A DNA stretch of 64,000 bases from Comamonadaceae bacterium (GTDB lineage: Bacteria; Pseudomonadota; Gammaproteobacteria; Burkholderiales; Burkholderiaceae_C), in the NCBI GenBank assembly GCA_009996515.1, contig JAACZV010000008.1, positions 122,861-186,860 of the forward strand, written 5' to 3'. The translations under genes were made by a program, and so were the position numbers. Under the pieces are notes generated by a model. It worked only from the letters and a program-made list of their open reading frames with translations. It made no database searches and was not told where the DNA came from. The stretch's first letter is position 1. Each line of letters opens with the position of its first letter. Below are positions 27,596 to 35,361 of this stretch, piece by piece.

Positions 27596-28951
27596 TCAGC
27601 CCGCGCCGAAGGCCGCGTCGTAATCGACCCGGCCGGCCGGCAGCACCTGCGTCGCGTCCAGCCGCAGCGCCTGGAAATGCGTGGCCGGCGCGCCGGGCAG
27701 CAGCAGGCCGGGCTCGGCGCGGAAGCCGAAGCGCGCGTAATAGGCCGGGTCGCCCAGCAGCACGCAGCCCGCCGCCCCGGCCGCGCGCAGCCGCGCCAGG
27801 CCGGCCTGCACCAGCGCGCGGCCCAGGCCCTGGCGCTGGCGGTCGGGCCGCACGGCCAGCGGGCCCAGGCCCAGCCAGCCCAGATCCTGCCCGGCGATGC
27901 GCACCGGCGAGAACGCCACATGGCCCAGGGGCTCGCCGCTGGCCGGGTCGCAGGCCAGCAGCGACAGCGTCAGCGCGCCGCGCTCGCCCAGCCGCTGCAG
28001 GATTTGCGCCTCGTCGTGCTGGCTGAACGGATGGTCGCAGAAGGCCGCGGCAATGAGCGCCTCGACGGCGGGCCGGTCCGCCGGCGTCTCGTCGCGGATC
28101 AGCGGCCCGGCCAGGTCGCGCCGCATGATGAACTGGTGCAGCGGCTCGGGCGCGAAGCCGCAGCGGCGCAGCGCGGCGCCACCCAGGTCGGGCCGCTGCA
28201 GCGCCGGCACGCCGACGCGTGCGCCCGGGTGGGCCGCCAGCAGCGCACGCAGCAAGGCCTCGGCATCCTGCTGGGCGGGGTCGAGGTCGATCAGCGAGCG
28301 CACCGTCAGGCCCGCCGTGGCATCGCCGCTGAACACCAGTTGCGCGCCGCCCCGGCGCCAGGCTGTCCAGCCGGCCGGCAGCGTGGCGACGATGTCGGCC
28401 GAGACCTGCAGCGGCAGCTCGGCGATGCGCTGCTCGGCCTCGCGCAGCCAGGCCAGCGCGTCGTCGGCGGCCACGGCGGCCGGCATGGCGCCCGGCTCAC
28501 CGGCCGGGGCCAGGCGCTGCCATCCGTGCAGGGCGTGCTGCTCGACGAAACCATGGCGGCGGTACAGCCGCAGCGCGCGCTCGTTCTGCGCGAACACTTC
28601 CAGCTCCACGGCGGCCAGCCCGGCCGCGCGGCCGCGCCGCACGAAATCCTGCAGCAGCCGCACCGCCGCGCCGCTGCCGCGCGCCTCGGGCAGGGCGCCC
28701 ATGGTGCCCAGGCGCCAGCGCGCCAGGCCCGGCCGGGGGGCTACCAGCGCAAAAGCCTGCACCGCGCCACCGTCGTCCAACACGGCCCGGCCCAGCGCCA
28801 GGTCTATGCCCTGGCGCTGCAGAAAGCCGGGCCATTGCGCCAGCGGCAGCTGGAAGGGGCCGGCGACATAGTCGGCTAAGGCGCGGCCGAAGGCGGCGTG
28901 CAAGGCCTCGGGGGCGATCTGGTCGGTGGGGACTAGGCGTGGTTCGGGCAT
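27596..28951 (-). CDS. Double GNAT protein: two fused N-acetyltransferase domains
   Basis: A 451-residue protein made of two acetyltransferase folds. The N-terminal half (about 1-160) has a GNAT core with the acetyl-CoA loop LPEARGSGAAVRLL and a final L-R-L-Y-R-R-H-G-F strand. A degenerate middle (about 170-290) also ends in a R-R-C-G-F strand and may be a decayed third half-fold. The C-terminal part (about 295-451) resembles YhbS-type GNATs (PLAVRPDRQRQGLGRALVQAG and L-L-G-D-P-A-Y-Y-A-R-F-G-F). Start at 28951 (MPEPRL). Its tail-to-tail neighbour is the Aer-like gene, 10 bases away. Substrates are unknown. Confidence 0.82.
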   Translation of the reverse strand: MPEPRLVPTDQIAPEALHAAFGRALADYVAGPFQLPLAQWPGFLQRQGIDLALGRAVLDDGGAVQAFALVAPRPGLARWRLGTMGALPEARGSGAAVRLLQDFVRRGRAAGLAAVELEVFAQNERALRLYRRHGFVEQHALHGWQRLAPAGEPGAMPAAVAADDALAWLREAEQRIAELPLQVSADIVATLPAGWTAWRRGGAQLVFSGDATAGLTVRSLIDLDPAQQDAEALLRALLAAHPGARVGVPALQRPDLGGAALRRCGFAPEPLHQFIMRRDLAGPLIRDETPADRPAVEALIAAAFCDHPFSQHDEAQILQRLGERGALTLSLLACDPASGEPLGHVAFSPVRIAGQDLGWLGLGPLAVRPDRQRQGLGRALVQAGLARLRAAGAAGCVLLGDPAYYARFGFRAEPGLLLPGAPATHFQALRLDATQVLPAGRVDYDAAFGAG

Positions 28952-29103
28952 GGGCGAGCAGCGGGTGTGGGGGGCTGGGCTCGTCGCGACGGGCGGCACG
29001 CTCGCGGCTCACGGGCACGGAGCATTCTGTGCAGCCCGCGGCCGAGTGGCGCAAAGTCATGTGCGGTGCAGGCCCGGCTCGGGGCCTGCGCGGCGGGCGG
29101 CGC

Positions 29104-29721
29104 TCAGCGCTGCGGCGGCGTCCGCTGGGCCTCGTCCTGCACGGCCGGCGCCTGCGCGTCGCCATGCCAGCGGCGCAGCACGCGCTGGAAGAACAGGCTG
29201 TTGGGCAGCTGCAGGCTGGTGCCGTTCTGGGTGTCGCCGCTCTCCAGCAGCGTCGTGTAGACGAGGTTGATGTCCAGCACGCGTCCCTTCATGCCGGGCT
29301 TGTCGCCGGACTCCAGCAGTTCCACCTCGTCACCGACGCGGAAGGCGCGGGTCACGAAGATCAGCAGCGCGCAGAACAGGTTGGACAGCACGCTCCAGGC
29401 GGCGAAGAACGCCACCGCGCCCACCGTGGCGAAGCCGGTGAACGCCGTCCAGAGCACGGCGCCCGACACGCCCAGCCGCTCCAGCGCCCACAGCGCCGCG
29501 CCGCCGTAGACCAGCACCGCCACGGCACGCAGGAACAGCGCCGCCACGCTGACGGGCAGCGCGTAGATGCGCGTGAGGCGGCGGGTCAGCAGGTGCACCA
29601 GCCGCATCACCAGCCAGGCGGCCAGGCCGATCAGGCCGACTTCCGCCGTGGGCACCAGGACGTCGAGCCAGTCGGCCCAGACCGACGAGCGGTCGTGCAG
29701 GGATTGGATGAGCTTTCTCAT
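29104..29721 (-). CDS. Small MscS-family mechanosensitive channel
   Basis: A 205-residue inner-membrane protein with three to four helices: about 25-43, 60-80, and an Ala/Gly-rich pore helix at about 92-115 (TGFATVGAVAFFAAWSVLSNLF). The MscS beta domain follows (VTRAFRVGDEVELLES, then KGRVLDINLVYTTLL and Q-L-P-N-S-L-F-F-Q-R). It is shorter than E. coli MscS (286 residues), lacking most of the C-terminal cage, and ends in a short charged tail. Such channels release solutes on osmotic downshock. It lies 152 bases from the double-GNAT gene on the same strand. Confidence 0.88.
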   Translation of the reverse strand: MRKLIQSLHDRSSVWADWLDVLVPTAEVGLIGLAAWLVMRLVHLLTRRLTRIYALPVSVAALFLRAVAVLVYGGAALWALERLGVSGAVLWTAFTGFATVGAVAFFAAWSVLSNLFCALLIFVTRAFRVGDEVELLESGDKPGMKGRVLDINLVYTTLLESGDTQNGTSLQLPNSLFFQRVLRRWHGDAQAPAVQDEAQRTPPQR

Positions 29722-29919
29722 GAGCGTGGGTGGGCGCCGAAACCCTATCGCATGGCGGTCGACCGGGGGTCGGACCCGGCGTCAAGCCGCCGAGAGCGGC
29801 GCCGGCCGTGGCCGGCATGCCATGCCGTGATGCCGGGGGGCTGTGCGATGCGCTGCAACGGCATGACCTTCTGGTTCCCGAACTTCTGTGCTGACAGCAA
29901 GCCCGCATGACTGACCAGA
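29722..29919. other. Intergenic region between MscS-like gene and tRNA
   Basis: About 200 bases with no convincing gene. Short inverted repeats are present (for example GCCGGCC-GTGGCCGGC near 29802 and GGCATGCCATGCC near 29814), but there is no T tract. The stretch should contain the promoter of the MscS-like gene, for which I see no clear -35/-10 pair, and the tRNA 3' trailer. Confidence 0.5.
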
Positions 29920-29995
29920 TGGCGCGCCCGGCTGGGATCGAACCAGCAACCCCTGCCTTCGGAGGGCAGTACTCTATCCATTGAGCTACGGGCGC
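29920..29995 (-). tRNA. tRNA-Arg, anticodon CCG
   Basis: A complete cloverleaf reads on the minus strand. The acceptor arm is GCGCCCG with CGGGCGC, the D arm AGCTCAATGGATAGAGT, the anticodon stem-loop CTGCC-CTCCGAA-GGCAG giving anticodon CCG (decoding CGG), and the T arm GCTGG-TTCGATC-CCAGC. Discriminator is G, and the CCA end is encoded (29920-29922). It is 76 bases long with CCA. Confidence 0.97.
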
Positions 29996-30054
29996 GAAGC
30001 CGTGCATTCTAGCAGTGGGGGTCTGCCCCGTCTCGGGCCGCGGCACTGCCTGCC

Positions 30055-30060
30055 TATAAT
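30055..30060 (+). promoter_or_regulatory. Probable -10 element for the cytochrome c gene
   Basis: A perfect TATAAT stands out in GC-rich sequence 74 bases before the cytochrome c start codon. No good -35 hexamer is visible 17 bases upstream, so the promoter assignment is tentative. Confidence 0.5.
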
Positions 30061-30134
30061 TCGCCGGCTTTTTCGCACCGCGCGCCGCGCGGGCGCGCAT
30101 AAAAACCAGTCCGACGAGGAAGCCAGAGGAATCC

Positions 30135-30668
30135 ATGAGCGCCAGCCACGATCACGACGACGCCCACACCGGCCCCATCAAGACTCCCAAGCAACTCGCC
30201 TGGGCCGTGCTGTTCGCTTTTGTGGTGCCGGTGCTCGTCATCATCATGCTGGCCAACTACGTCTCCACGGAGCACAAGCCGGCCGCCGGCACCGGCGCCT
30301 TCGACGCCCAGGCCGTTGCCGCGCGCATCGCGCCGGTGGGTCATGTCGAGGTCAAGGACGCCAGCGATGCCGGCGCGATGAAGACCGGCGAGCAGGTCTT
30401 CCAGGCCCAGTGCGCGGCCTGCCACGCCACCGGCGCCGCCGGCGCGCCCAAGCTGGGCGATGCCGCAGCCTGGGGTCCGCGCATCAAGGGCGGCCTGGAG
30501 GCGCTGCTGCATTCGGCGCTGGCCGGCAAGGGCAATATGGGCCCCCAGGGCGGCGGCGACTTCAGCGACTTCGAGATCAGCCGCGCCGTGGTCTACATGG
30601 CCAACAACGGCGGCGCCAAGTTCGACGAGCCCAAGATGCCGGCCGCGGCCGCCTCGGCCGCGCAGTGA
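30135..30668 (+). CDS. Membrane-anchored c-type cytochrome (cytochrome c5 family)
   Basis: A 177-residue protein with an uncleaved N-terminal membrane anchor (about 20-42) and a periplasmic monohaem domain. Haem attachment is C93-x-x-C96-H97 (CAACH), and the axial methionine is probably M135 in the GNMGPQGGG segment or the later M155. The domain pattern A-C-H-A-T-G-A-A-G-A-P-K-L-G-D is typical of the cytochrome c5/c-555 group, small electron carriers between the quinol-oxidising complexes and oxidases. The start has GAGGAA upstream. It is monocistronic, with a perfect hairpin at 30689 separating it from a convergent gene. Confidence 0.92.
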   Translation: MSASHDHDDAHTGPIKTPKQLAWAVLFAFVVPVLVIIMLANYVSTEHKPAAGTGAFDAQAVAARIAPVGHVEVKDASDAGAMKTGEQVFQAQCAACHATGAAGAPKLGDAAAWGPRIKGGLEALLHSALAGKGNMGPQGGGDFSDFEISRAVVYMANNGGAKFDEPKMPAAAASAAQ

Positions 30669-30688
30669 CGCGTCGGCCGTGAAGCATG

Positions 30689-30712
30689 CAAGGGCTGCCT
30701 AGGCAGCCCTTG
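30689..30712. terminator. Perfect 24-base palindrome between convergent genes, likely terminator
   Basis: CAAGGGCTGCC (30689-30699) and GGCAGCCCTTG (30702-30712) flank TA, a perfect 11-base stem. It lies 21 bases after the cytochrome stop and 23 bases beyond the stop of the convergent gene. T richness downstream is modest (TCGTTTGT) on the plus strand. Confidence 0.75.
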
Positions 30713-30734
30713 TCGTTTGTGGCTAGGTGCCGGC

Positions 30735-31250
30735 TCAGGGGAGAGGGCGGCGCACGAAGCCGAAGCGCCGCGGCAGTTCGTCGCCGGCCAGCGGCTGCGG
30801 CGTCCAGCGGCCCTGCTCGACGGCGTCGGCCGCCAGGTCCATGTCGGCCGTGTGCACCAGGCCCGGGCCGAGCTCGGTCAGCAGGTACAGCCGCCCGGCC
30901 TCGTCCAGCCAGCTGGACTGCACGGCGGCCGGCGCGCCGGTGTGGCTGAGCACGCGGCCGTCGGGCTGCAGCCGCCAGATCCAGGGCGTGGCCTCCAGTT
31001 CCACATAGACGCGCTGCGGGCCGTTCTGGAAGAACCAGCAACCGGCCGCATCGGCGGCGTAGTTGCGCTCGATGAAGGCGCGCAGCTTGTCGTGCTCGAT
31101 GCGGCTGCCCTTCACGGCCGGGAAGGGGCCGGCGTGCTGGATGCGCTCGTCGCGCATATACCAGTCGCCGCGCGCGTCCAGCGCCAGCCAGCCGTAGCAA
31201 TGCGGCACGTTGGGCCATTTCTTCAGTGCGGCCTCGACGATGGGGTCCAT
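30735..31250 (-). CDS. Conserved protein of unknown function (171 aa)
   Basis: A soluble 171-residue protein that looks like a conserved betaproteobacterial DUF, but I cannot name the family. It opens with a helix containing W-P-N-V-P-H-C-Y-G-W-L-A-L-D-A-R-G, followed by W-Y-M-R-D-E, an N-Y-A-A-D-A-A-G-C-W-F-F-Q-N-G-P-Q-R-V-Y-V-E-L strand region, and repeated Trp-rich strands. The high Trp/Tyr content and evenly spaced glycine turns suggest a compact beta fold. There is no signal peptide or membrane helix. It lies 13 bases downstream of the YheT-type hydrolase gene and is probably in its operon. Confidence 0.75.
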   Translation of the reverse strand: MDPIVEAALKKWPNVPHCYGWLALDARGDWYMRDERIQHAGPFPAVKGSRIEHDKLRAFIERNYAADAAGCWFFQNGPQRVYVELEATPWIWRLQPDGRVLSHTGAPAAVQSSWLDEAGRLYLLTELGPGLVHTADMDLAADAVEQGRWTPQPLAGDELPRRFGFVRRPLP

Positions 31251-31263
31251 CAGCGTCTCGGGA

Positions 31264-32229
31264 TCAACGTTGCTTCCAGAGCCAGTCGCAGACCTGCTCC
31301 GGCATGGTCAGCAGATGGCCCGGCAGGCGCCCCGCGGGAAAGCCGACATGGCCGCCATGGCCGGGCTGCCAGAGTGTCACATGGGCGCCCACCTCGGTGG
31401 CGCGCGGCAGGCTGGCCCCGGGCACGAAGGGGTCGTTGCGCGCGTTCAGCACCAGGGCCGGGACGCGGATGCGGTGCAGATGCGGCTTGGCGGCGGCGCG
31501 GGCCCAGTAGTCCTCGGTGTTCCGGAAGCCGTGCAGCGGCGCGGTGAAGAGGTTGTCGAACTCGTAGATGGTCGTCGCGCGCCGCAGGCGCTCGCCGTCG
31601 AACAGGCCCGGGTGCTGCTGCAGCTTGGCGCAGGCCTTGGGGATCATGGTGCGCAGGAAGCGGCGCGCGTAGACCTGCTTGTTGAAGCCGCGGTCTATGG
31701 CCGCGCCGGCGGCGGCGAGGTCGATGGGCGAGCAGATGGCGCAGACGCCGTGGACGACCGGGGTCGCGGTCGTGCCGGCCTCCTCGGCCCAGCGCAGCAG
31801 CGCATTGCCGCCCAGCGACACGCCGGCCACCATCAGCGGCGCGCCATGGCGCTGCCGCAGGCGCTGCAGGATCCAGCCCACCTCCTCGTAGTCGCCCGAG
31901 TGGTAGGCGCGCGGAGCGCGGTTGAGTTCGCCGGAGCAGCCGCGGAAATGCGGCAGCGCCATGGCCCAGCCGCGCGCGCGGGCGGCGCTGGCGAAGGCGA
32001 TGCTGGAATGGCTGCTGCGGTCGCCCTCCAGGCCGTGGAAGAGCACGAACAGCGGCGCGTCGGGCGGGGCGCCGTCCAGGAAGTCGACGTCGATGAAGTC
32101 GCCGTCGGGGGTGTCCCAGCGCTCGCGCGTCCAGCTCGGCGGCGGGCCGTCGTGGCGGCGGCTGAAGAGGGCGGCCCAGATGGTCTGGGCATGGCCACCG
32201 GGCAGCCAGCGGGGGGCGCGGTACTGCAT
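31264..32229 (-). CDS. YheT-family alpha/beta hydrolase
   Basis: A 321-residue cytoplasmic hydrolase. The YheT signature is present: W-L-P-G-G-H-A-Q-T-I-W-A near the N-terminus, LFHGLEGDRSSHS (oxyanion region, about 63-75), A-L-P-H-F-R-G-C-S-G-E, the nucleophile elbow GVSLGGN with the catalytic serine at about 137, a late acid in N-A-R-N-D-P-F, and the histidine in G-H-G-G-H-V-G-F. Family members are esterase-like with unknown natural substrates. It is first in an operon with the 171-residue protein, 14 bases downstream of the NTF2-like gene. Confidence 0.88.
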   Translation of the reverse strand: MQYRAPRWLPGGHAQTIWAALFSRRHDGPPPSWTRERWDTPDGDFIDVDFLDGAPPDAPLFVLFHGLEGDRSSHSSIAFASAARARGWAMALPHFRGCSGELNRAPRAYHSGDYEEVGWILQRLRQRHGAPLMVAGVSLGGNALLRWAEEAGTTATPVVHGVCAICSPIDLAAAGAAIDRGFNKQVYARRFLRTMIPKACAKLQQHPGLFDGERLRRATTIYEFDNLFTAPLHGFRNTEDYWARAAAKPHLHRIRVPALVLNARNDPFVPGASLPRATEVGAHVTLWQPGHGGHVGFPAGRLPGHLLTMPEQVCDWLWKQR

Positions 32230-32243
32230 GGCGCCTGGGATCC

Positions 32244-32699
32244 TCAGTGAAGTGTGCCGGCGTCGGCCACGAGCTCCTGCACGTCGCCCGCGTTGCCGGG
32301 GCTGGCATGGTGCAGCACCAGGCGCCAGCCCAGTGCCGTCTTCAGGTAGACGTTGGTCGCGATGACCCAGGCGGTCGGCGCGGCCTGGCCCGCCTCGCTG
32401 TGCAGCTGCACGCGCTCCAGCACATGGTGGATGGCGCAGTCGCCGCTGTGCAGGCGGCGCACGCGCTCCGGGTGGACGTTGACGGCACCGCGCTGGAACA
32501 CGGCCTCGAAGGCCGCGCGTATGGCCGCCAGGCCCACGATGCGCGGGCCGCCGGGGTGCACGCAGGCCACTTCCTCGTCATCCGCCCACAGGGCCAGCAG
32601 GTGGTCCAGGTCGGCATGCTGCAAGGCCTCGTAGAACTGGGCCTCGGTGTCGTCCGGCGAGGCCAGCAGCGCGGCCTGCTGGGCGGTGGTGCGCGGCAT
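32244..32699 (-). CDS. NTF2-like / SnoaL-fold protein
   Basis: A 151-residue soluble protein with the NTF2-like fold of the SnoaL/DUF4440-type families. It has an opening helix (EAQFYEALQHADLDHLLALW), then D-D-E-E-V-A-C-V-H-P-G-G, a G-L-A-A-I-R-A-A-F-E-A-V-F helix, paired strands with A-I-H-H-V-L-E-R-V, and a final strand L-G-W-R-L-V-L-H-H-A-S-P. The conserved His-rich pocket could bind a small ligand or metal, but no reaction is known. Start at 32699 (MPRTTAQ), five bases after the zinc-finger gene. It is probably part of a run of minus-strand genes from ilvE down to 30735. Confidence 0.82.
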   Translation of the reverse strand: MPRTTAQQAALLASPDDTEAQFYEALQHADLDHLLALWADDEEVACVHPGGPRIVGLAAIRAAFEAVFQRGAVNVHPERVRRLHSGDCAIHHVLERVQLHSEAGQAAPTAWVIATNVYLKTALGWRLVLHHASPGNAGDVQELVADAGTLH

Positions 32700-32704
32700 G
32701 CCGT

Positions 32705-32920
32705 TCAGTGATGTCCGCCGACGACCTCGCCGGCCTTGAGCTTGTAGGCCGTGCCGCAGTAGGGGCACTGGCCCTGGCCGCCATGCGTCAGGTCGATGAA
32801 GACCTTGGGATGCGAGCTCCACAGCGGCATCTTGGGGTTGGGGCAGAAGACGGTGCCGTTGTCGTTGCAGTCCTTGGCGGTCACTTCGACGAGGGCGGCG
32901 GGGGCTTGGGTGGTGCTCAT
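32705..32920 (-). CDS. Zinc-finger CHCC (NDUFS6-like) protein
   Basis: A 71-residue protein of the zf-CHCC family, related to the zinc-binding tail of the complex I accessory subunit NDUFS6. Metal ligands are a cysteine in the V-F-C-P-N-P region, a histidine (H37 or H46), and the CPYC pair (about 52 and 55); the extra C18 is not needed. The final Y-K-L strand and His-His end are family-like. It lies 31 bases downstream of ilvE, a conserved neighbourhood in Burkholderiales. Its role in bacteria is not settled; assembly of respiratory enzymes is a plausible guess. Confidence 0.9.
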   Translation of the reverse strand: MSTTQAPAALVEVTAKDCNDNGTVFCPNPKMPLWSSHPKVFIDLTHGGQGQCPYCGTAYKLKAGEVVGGHH

Positions 32921-32951
32921 GGTGTAGTTCTGTTGAGGCTCTGGACGGCGA

Positions 32952-33884
32952 TCAGCAGGCCGTCAGCCAATGGGCGTACTTGGGATTGCGGCCGTTGACG
33001 ATGTCGAAGAAGGCCGACTGGATCTTCTCGGTGATGGGGCCGCGCGAGCCGCTGCCGATCTCGATGCGGTCCAGCTCGCGGATGGGCGTCACCTCGGCGG
33101 CGGTGCCGGTGAAGAAGGCCTCGTCGGCGATATAGACCTCGTCGCGGGTGATGCGCTTCTCGACCAGCTGCAGGCCCAGGTCCTGGCAGATCGCGAAGAT
33201 GGTGTTGCGGGTGATGCCGTTGAGCGCGCCGGCCGACAGGTCGGGCGTGTAGACCACGCCGCCCTTGACGACGAACAGGTTCTCGCCCGCGCCCTCGGAC
33301 ACGAAGCCGGCCGCGTCCAGCAGCAGCGCCTCGTCGTAGCCGTCCTCGGTGGCCTCCATGTTGGCGAGGATGGAGTTGGTGTAGTTGGACACCGTCTTGG
33401 CCTGCGTCATCGTGATGTTGACGTGGTGGCGGGTGTAGGAGCTGGTCTTGACGCGGATGCCGCGCTTCATGCCGTCCTCGCCCAGGTAGGCGCCCCAGCT
33501 CCAGGCCGCCACCATCAGGTGCACCTGGTTGCCCTTGGGGCTGACGCCCAGCTTCTCGGAGCCTATCCAGATCAGCGGGCGGATGTAGGCGCTCTTCAGG
33601 CCGTTGGCCTTGACCACGGCGCGCTGCGCCTCGTTGACCTGCTCCGGCGTGAAGGGGATCTTCATGCGCAGGATCTTGCCGCTGTTGAACAGGCGCTGGG
33701 TGTGCTCCTGCAGGCGGAAGATGGCCGTGCCGTTGACGGTGTCGTAGGCGCGCACGCCCTCGAAGGCGCCGCAGCCATAGTGCAGCGTGTGGGTCAGCAC
33801 ATGGATCTTGGCGTCGCGCCAGTCGACGAGCTCGCCGTCCATCCAGATCTTGCCGTCGCGGTCGTGCAGGGGGGCGGGAACCAT
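32952..33884 (-). CDS. ilvE: Branched-chain amino-acid aminotransferase
   Basis: A 310-residue pyridoxal-phosphate (fold type IV) enzyme that transfers amino groups between glutamate and the keto acids of valine, leucine and isoleucine in the cytoplasm. Key features are the L-H-Y-G-C-G-A-F-E-G-V-R-A-Y substrate loop at about 34-47, the catalytic lysine at about 163 in Q-A-K-T-V-S-N-Y, the E-G-A-G-E-N-L-F-V motif at about 196-204, and F-F-T-G-T-A-A-E-V-T-P-I near 260. Length matches E. coli IlvE (309). It is preceded on the same strand by a small membrane protein gene. Confidence 0.97.
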   Translation of the reverse strand: MVPAPLHDRDGKIWMDGELVDWRDAKIHVLTHTLHYGCGAFEGVRAYDTVNGTAIFRLQEHTQRLFNSGKILRMKIPFTPEQVNEAQRAVVKANGLKSAYIRPLIWIGSEKLGVSPKGNQVHLMVAAWSWGAYLGEDGMKRGIRVKTSSYTRHHVNITMTQAKTVSNYTNSILANMEATEDGYDEALLLDAAGFVSEGAGENLFVVKGGVVYTPDLSAGALNGITRNTIFAICQDLGLQLVEKRITRDEVYIADEAFFTGTAAEVTPIRELDRIEIGSGSRGPITEKIQSAFFDIVNGRNPKYAHWLTAC

Positions 33885-33921
33885 CGCGTACTCCAGGGGC
33901 TGAAAGGGAAAGACACTGATT

Positions 33922-34305
33922 TTACGAAGAGCCCGCCTCGCCCGCCCGGATCAGCCGCCACTGGGCCAGCCGGCCCTTGCTCAGCACCACCTCCACCGCG
34001 TCGCCGCCGGCATCGCGCCAGACAAAGGTCTCCGGCCCCTGCTTGACGCCCAGGCTGCCGGCCAGGGCGATCAGGTCCACCAGCTTCATGCCGGGCCGGA
34101 GCTGGCTGTTCAGCATCACGGCATTGCCCACCGAGCCCAAGGGCGCTGCGCCGGCCAGCTTCATGACGCGCATCAGCCGCGACATCTGCAGCAGCAGCCA
34201 GAACACGATGCCCGTGACCGCGAAGACGATGCCCTGCCAGCCCAGCAGCGCGCCGCCGAGGATCAGGCTGGCCAGCGCCAGCCCCGCGCCCATCCACGGG
34301 TTCAT
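33922..34305 (-). CDS. Small membrane protein of unknown function (127 aa)
   Basis: A 127-residue protein with two N-terminal hydrophobic segments (about 4-20 and 24-42) and a soluble C-terminal half that includes A-V-M-L-N-S-Q-L-R-P-G-M-K-L-V-D and a short beta-rich tail ending in Trp-Arg. It is not recognised. The soluble half is basic and lies in the cytoplasm if the loop between the helices is outside. The ATG at 34305 is chosen because the frame upstream runs into the structured repeat block. It is 37 bases upstream of ilvE on the same strand; co-transcription is likely, a functional link is not shown. Confidence 0.72.
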   Translation of the reverse strand: MNPWMGAGLALASLILGGALLGWQGIVFAVTGIVFWLLLQMSRLMRVMKLAGAAPLGSVGNAVMLNSQLRPGMKLVDLIALAGSLGVKQGPETFVWRDAGGDAVEVVLSKGRLAQWRLIRAGEAGSS

Positions 34306-34316
34306 GTCAGCCCCTC

Positions 34317-34409
34317 GTCCGACGGGTACGTCGGACGGTCTGGCAGACCGCGCAGCGGGCAAGCCCGCTGCCCCTTGGCAGGCACGGCGAGCTCACAGGG
34401 CTCACCGTG
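34317..34409. repeat. Multi-hairpin intergenic element, copy B
   Basis: Four hairpins stand in a row: GTCCGACG/CGTCGGAC with a GGTA loop (34317-34336), CGGTCT/AGACCG with a GGC loop (34336-34350), GCAGCGGGC/GCCCGCTGC with an AA loop (34352-34371), and CACGG-GAGC/GCTC-CCGTG (34383-34409). The last, with its GTGTCCGGCCTCAG edge and a following GGGGACCGCC, resembles the central part of the block at 3625-3768. The block fills the 163-base gap between two same-strand genes. Confidence 0.65.
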
Positions 34410-34468
34410 TCCGGCCTCAGCCCCCGAGGGGACCGCCGCTTGCTTGGGGCGGCCCGGCGCTGCGCGGC

Positions 34469-34816
34469 TCATGCCTGCGGGTCCTGCGGACCGTCCTCGC
34501 GCGACCAGGCATAGGCCCGCTCGACCCTGGCGACGCGCAGCGTGTAGTGCGCATACCAGTCGCTGCGGCCGGTGTCGCGGGCGATGCGGTGCTCGGCGTG
34601 GCGGCGCCAGGCGGCGATGTCCTCGGCGCTGCGCCAGTAGGAGACCGTGATGCCCAGGCCGTCTTCGCCGCGGGCGCTGTCCACGCCCAGATAGCCGGGC
34701 TGTTCGGCCGCGAGGGCCACCATGCGGTCGGCCATGTCGGCATAGCCGGCCTCGACCGGCGTGCGCTGGCTGGTGAAGATGACGGCGTAATAAGGAGGCG
34801 GGGGCAGGGCGCTCAT
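34469..34816 (-). CDS. Antibiotic-biosynthesis-monooxygenase (ABM) domain protein
   Basis: A 115-residue single-domain protein with the dimeric ferredoxin-like ABM fold. It has a first strand Y-Y-A-V-I-F-T-S-Q-R, a helix G-Y-A-D-M-A-D-R-M-V-A-L-A, a strand G-Y-L-G-V-D-S-A-R, G-I-T-V-S-Y-W-R-S-A-E-D-I, then the helix W-R-R-H-A-E-H with the family's histidine. Members include small oxygenases, haem-degrading enzymes and proteins of unknown role; no cofactor is evident. The ATG is at 34816 (MSALPPPP). It lies 38 bases downstream of the PilZ gene; the gap contains an ACGGCGCCGT palindrome within CCTGCC/GGCAGG arms. Confidence 0.85.
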   Translation of the reverse strand: MSALPPPPYYAVIFTSQRTPVEAGYADMADRMVALAAEQPGYLGVDSARGEDGLGITVSYWRSAEDIAAWRRHAEHRIARDTGRSDWYAHYTLRVARVERAYAWSREDGPQDPQA

Positions 34817-34854
34817 GCGCGCATCCTGCCACGGCGCCGTGCCGTCGCGGCAGG

Positions 34855-35286
34855 TCAGCTGGGAACCTTGAGCAGCACGCAGCGCACCCACTGGCCGGCG
34901 TCCAGCGCCGCCTGGTGGCCGGCGAGGAACTGCTCGGCCGTGGAGTTGCGCGCCACGAAGCTCAGTCCGTGCAGGATGCCCATGCGCGGCACGGGCCGCG
35001 ACCATTTGCGCTCGACCACGCCGTTGAACCAGGACACCTGTTCGTCGCCGCAGTCCATGTCGGAGCGGCCCAGCAGCAGCACGACCTCGTAGCGCGCATC
35101 GGCCAGCGGCTCGTCGGCGCTGGTCAGCACCTGCAGGCCGCCATCGCTCAGGTTCAGCACCAGGCCGGCCGGGCCCTGGCTGAACTGCACCGGCTTGAAC
35201 ACCCAGCCGGGCAGGGAATCGGCGTCGTGCTGGGCGCCGAGAAAGTCGGTGCGGACATGCTGCCTGAGGTCGGCGGGGTCGGGCAT
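34855..35286 (-). CDS. PilZ-domain protein, putative cyclic-di-GMP effector
   Basis: A 143-residue soluble protein. The two PilZ motifs for cyclic-di-GMP binding are visible: R-x-x-x-R as RQHVR at about 8-12, and [D/N]-x-S-x-x-G as N-L-S-D-G-G at about 45-50. Beta strands follow (QVLTSADEP, RYEVVLLLG, VSWFNGVVERKW). The spacing between motifs is at the long end for the family, so binding is likely but not certain. The ATG at 35286 has GGAGG upstream. With the cyclase at 54034 and the EAL protein at 59605 in the same window, it could read cyclic-di-GMP levels, though it is not linked to them in an operon. Confidence 0.78.
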   Translation of the reverse strand: MPDPADLRQHVRTDFLGAQHDADSLPGWVFKPVQFSQGPAGLVLNLSDGGLQVLTSADEPLADARYEVVLLLGRSDMDCGDEQVSWFNGVVERKWSRPVPRMGILHGLSFVARNSTAEQFLAGHQAALDAGQWVRCVLLKVPS

Positions 35287-35361
35287 GAGGATTCCTCCGG
35301 TGGGAGACCCCATCCTAAGCAGAGTTGCCGCCGGCGGGCACCATGAAAACCTGGCCCCGGC

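Noticed and set aside
29920..29995. tRNA as integration site of a mobile element
   Set aside because: No integrase, no direct repeat of the tRNA 3' end and no change in gene style on either side were seen in the window.
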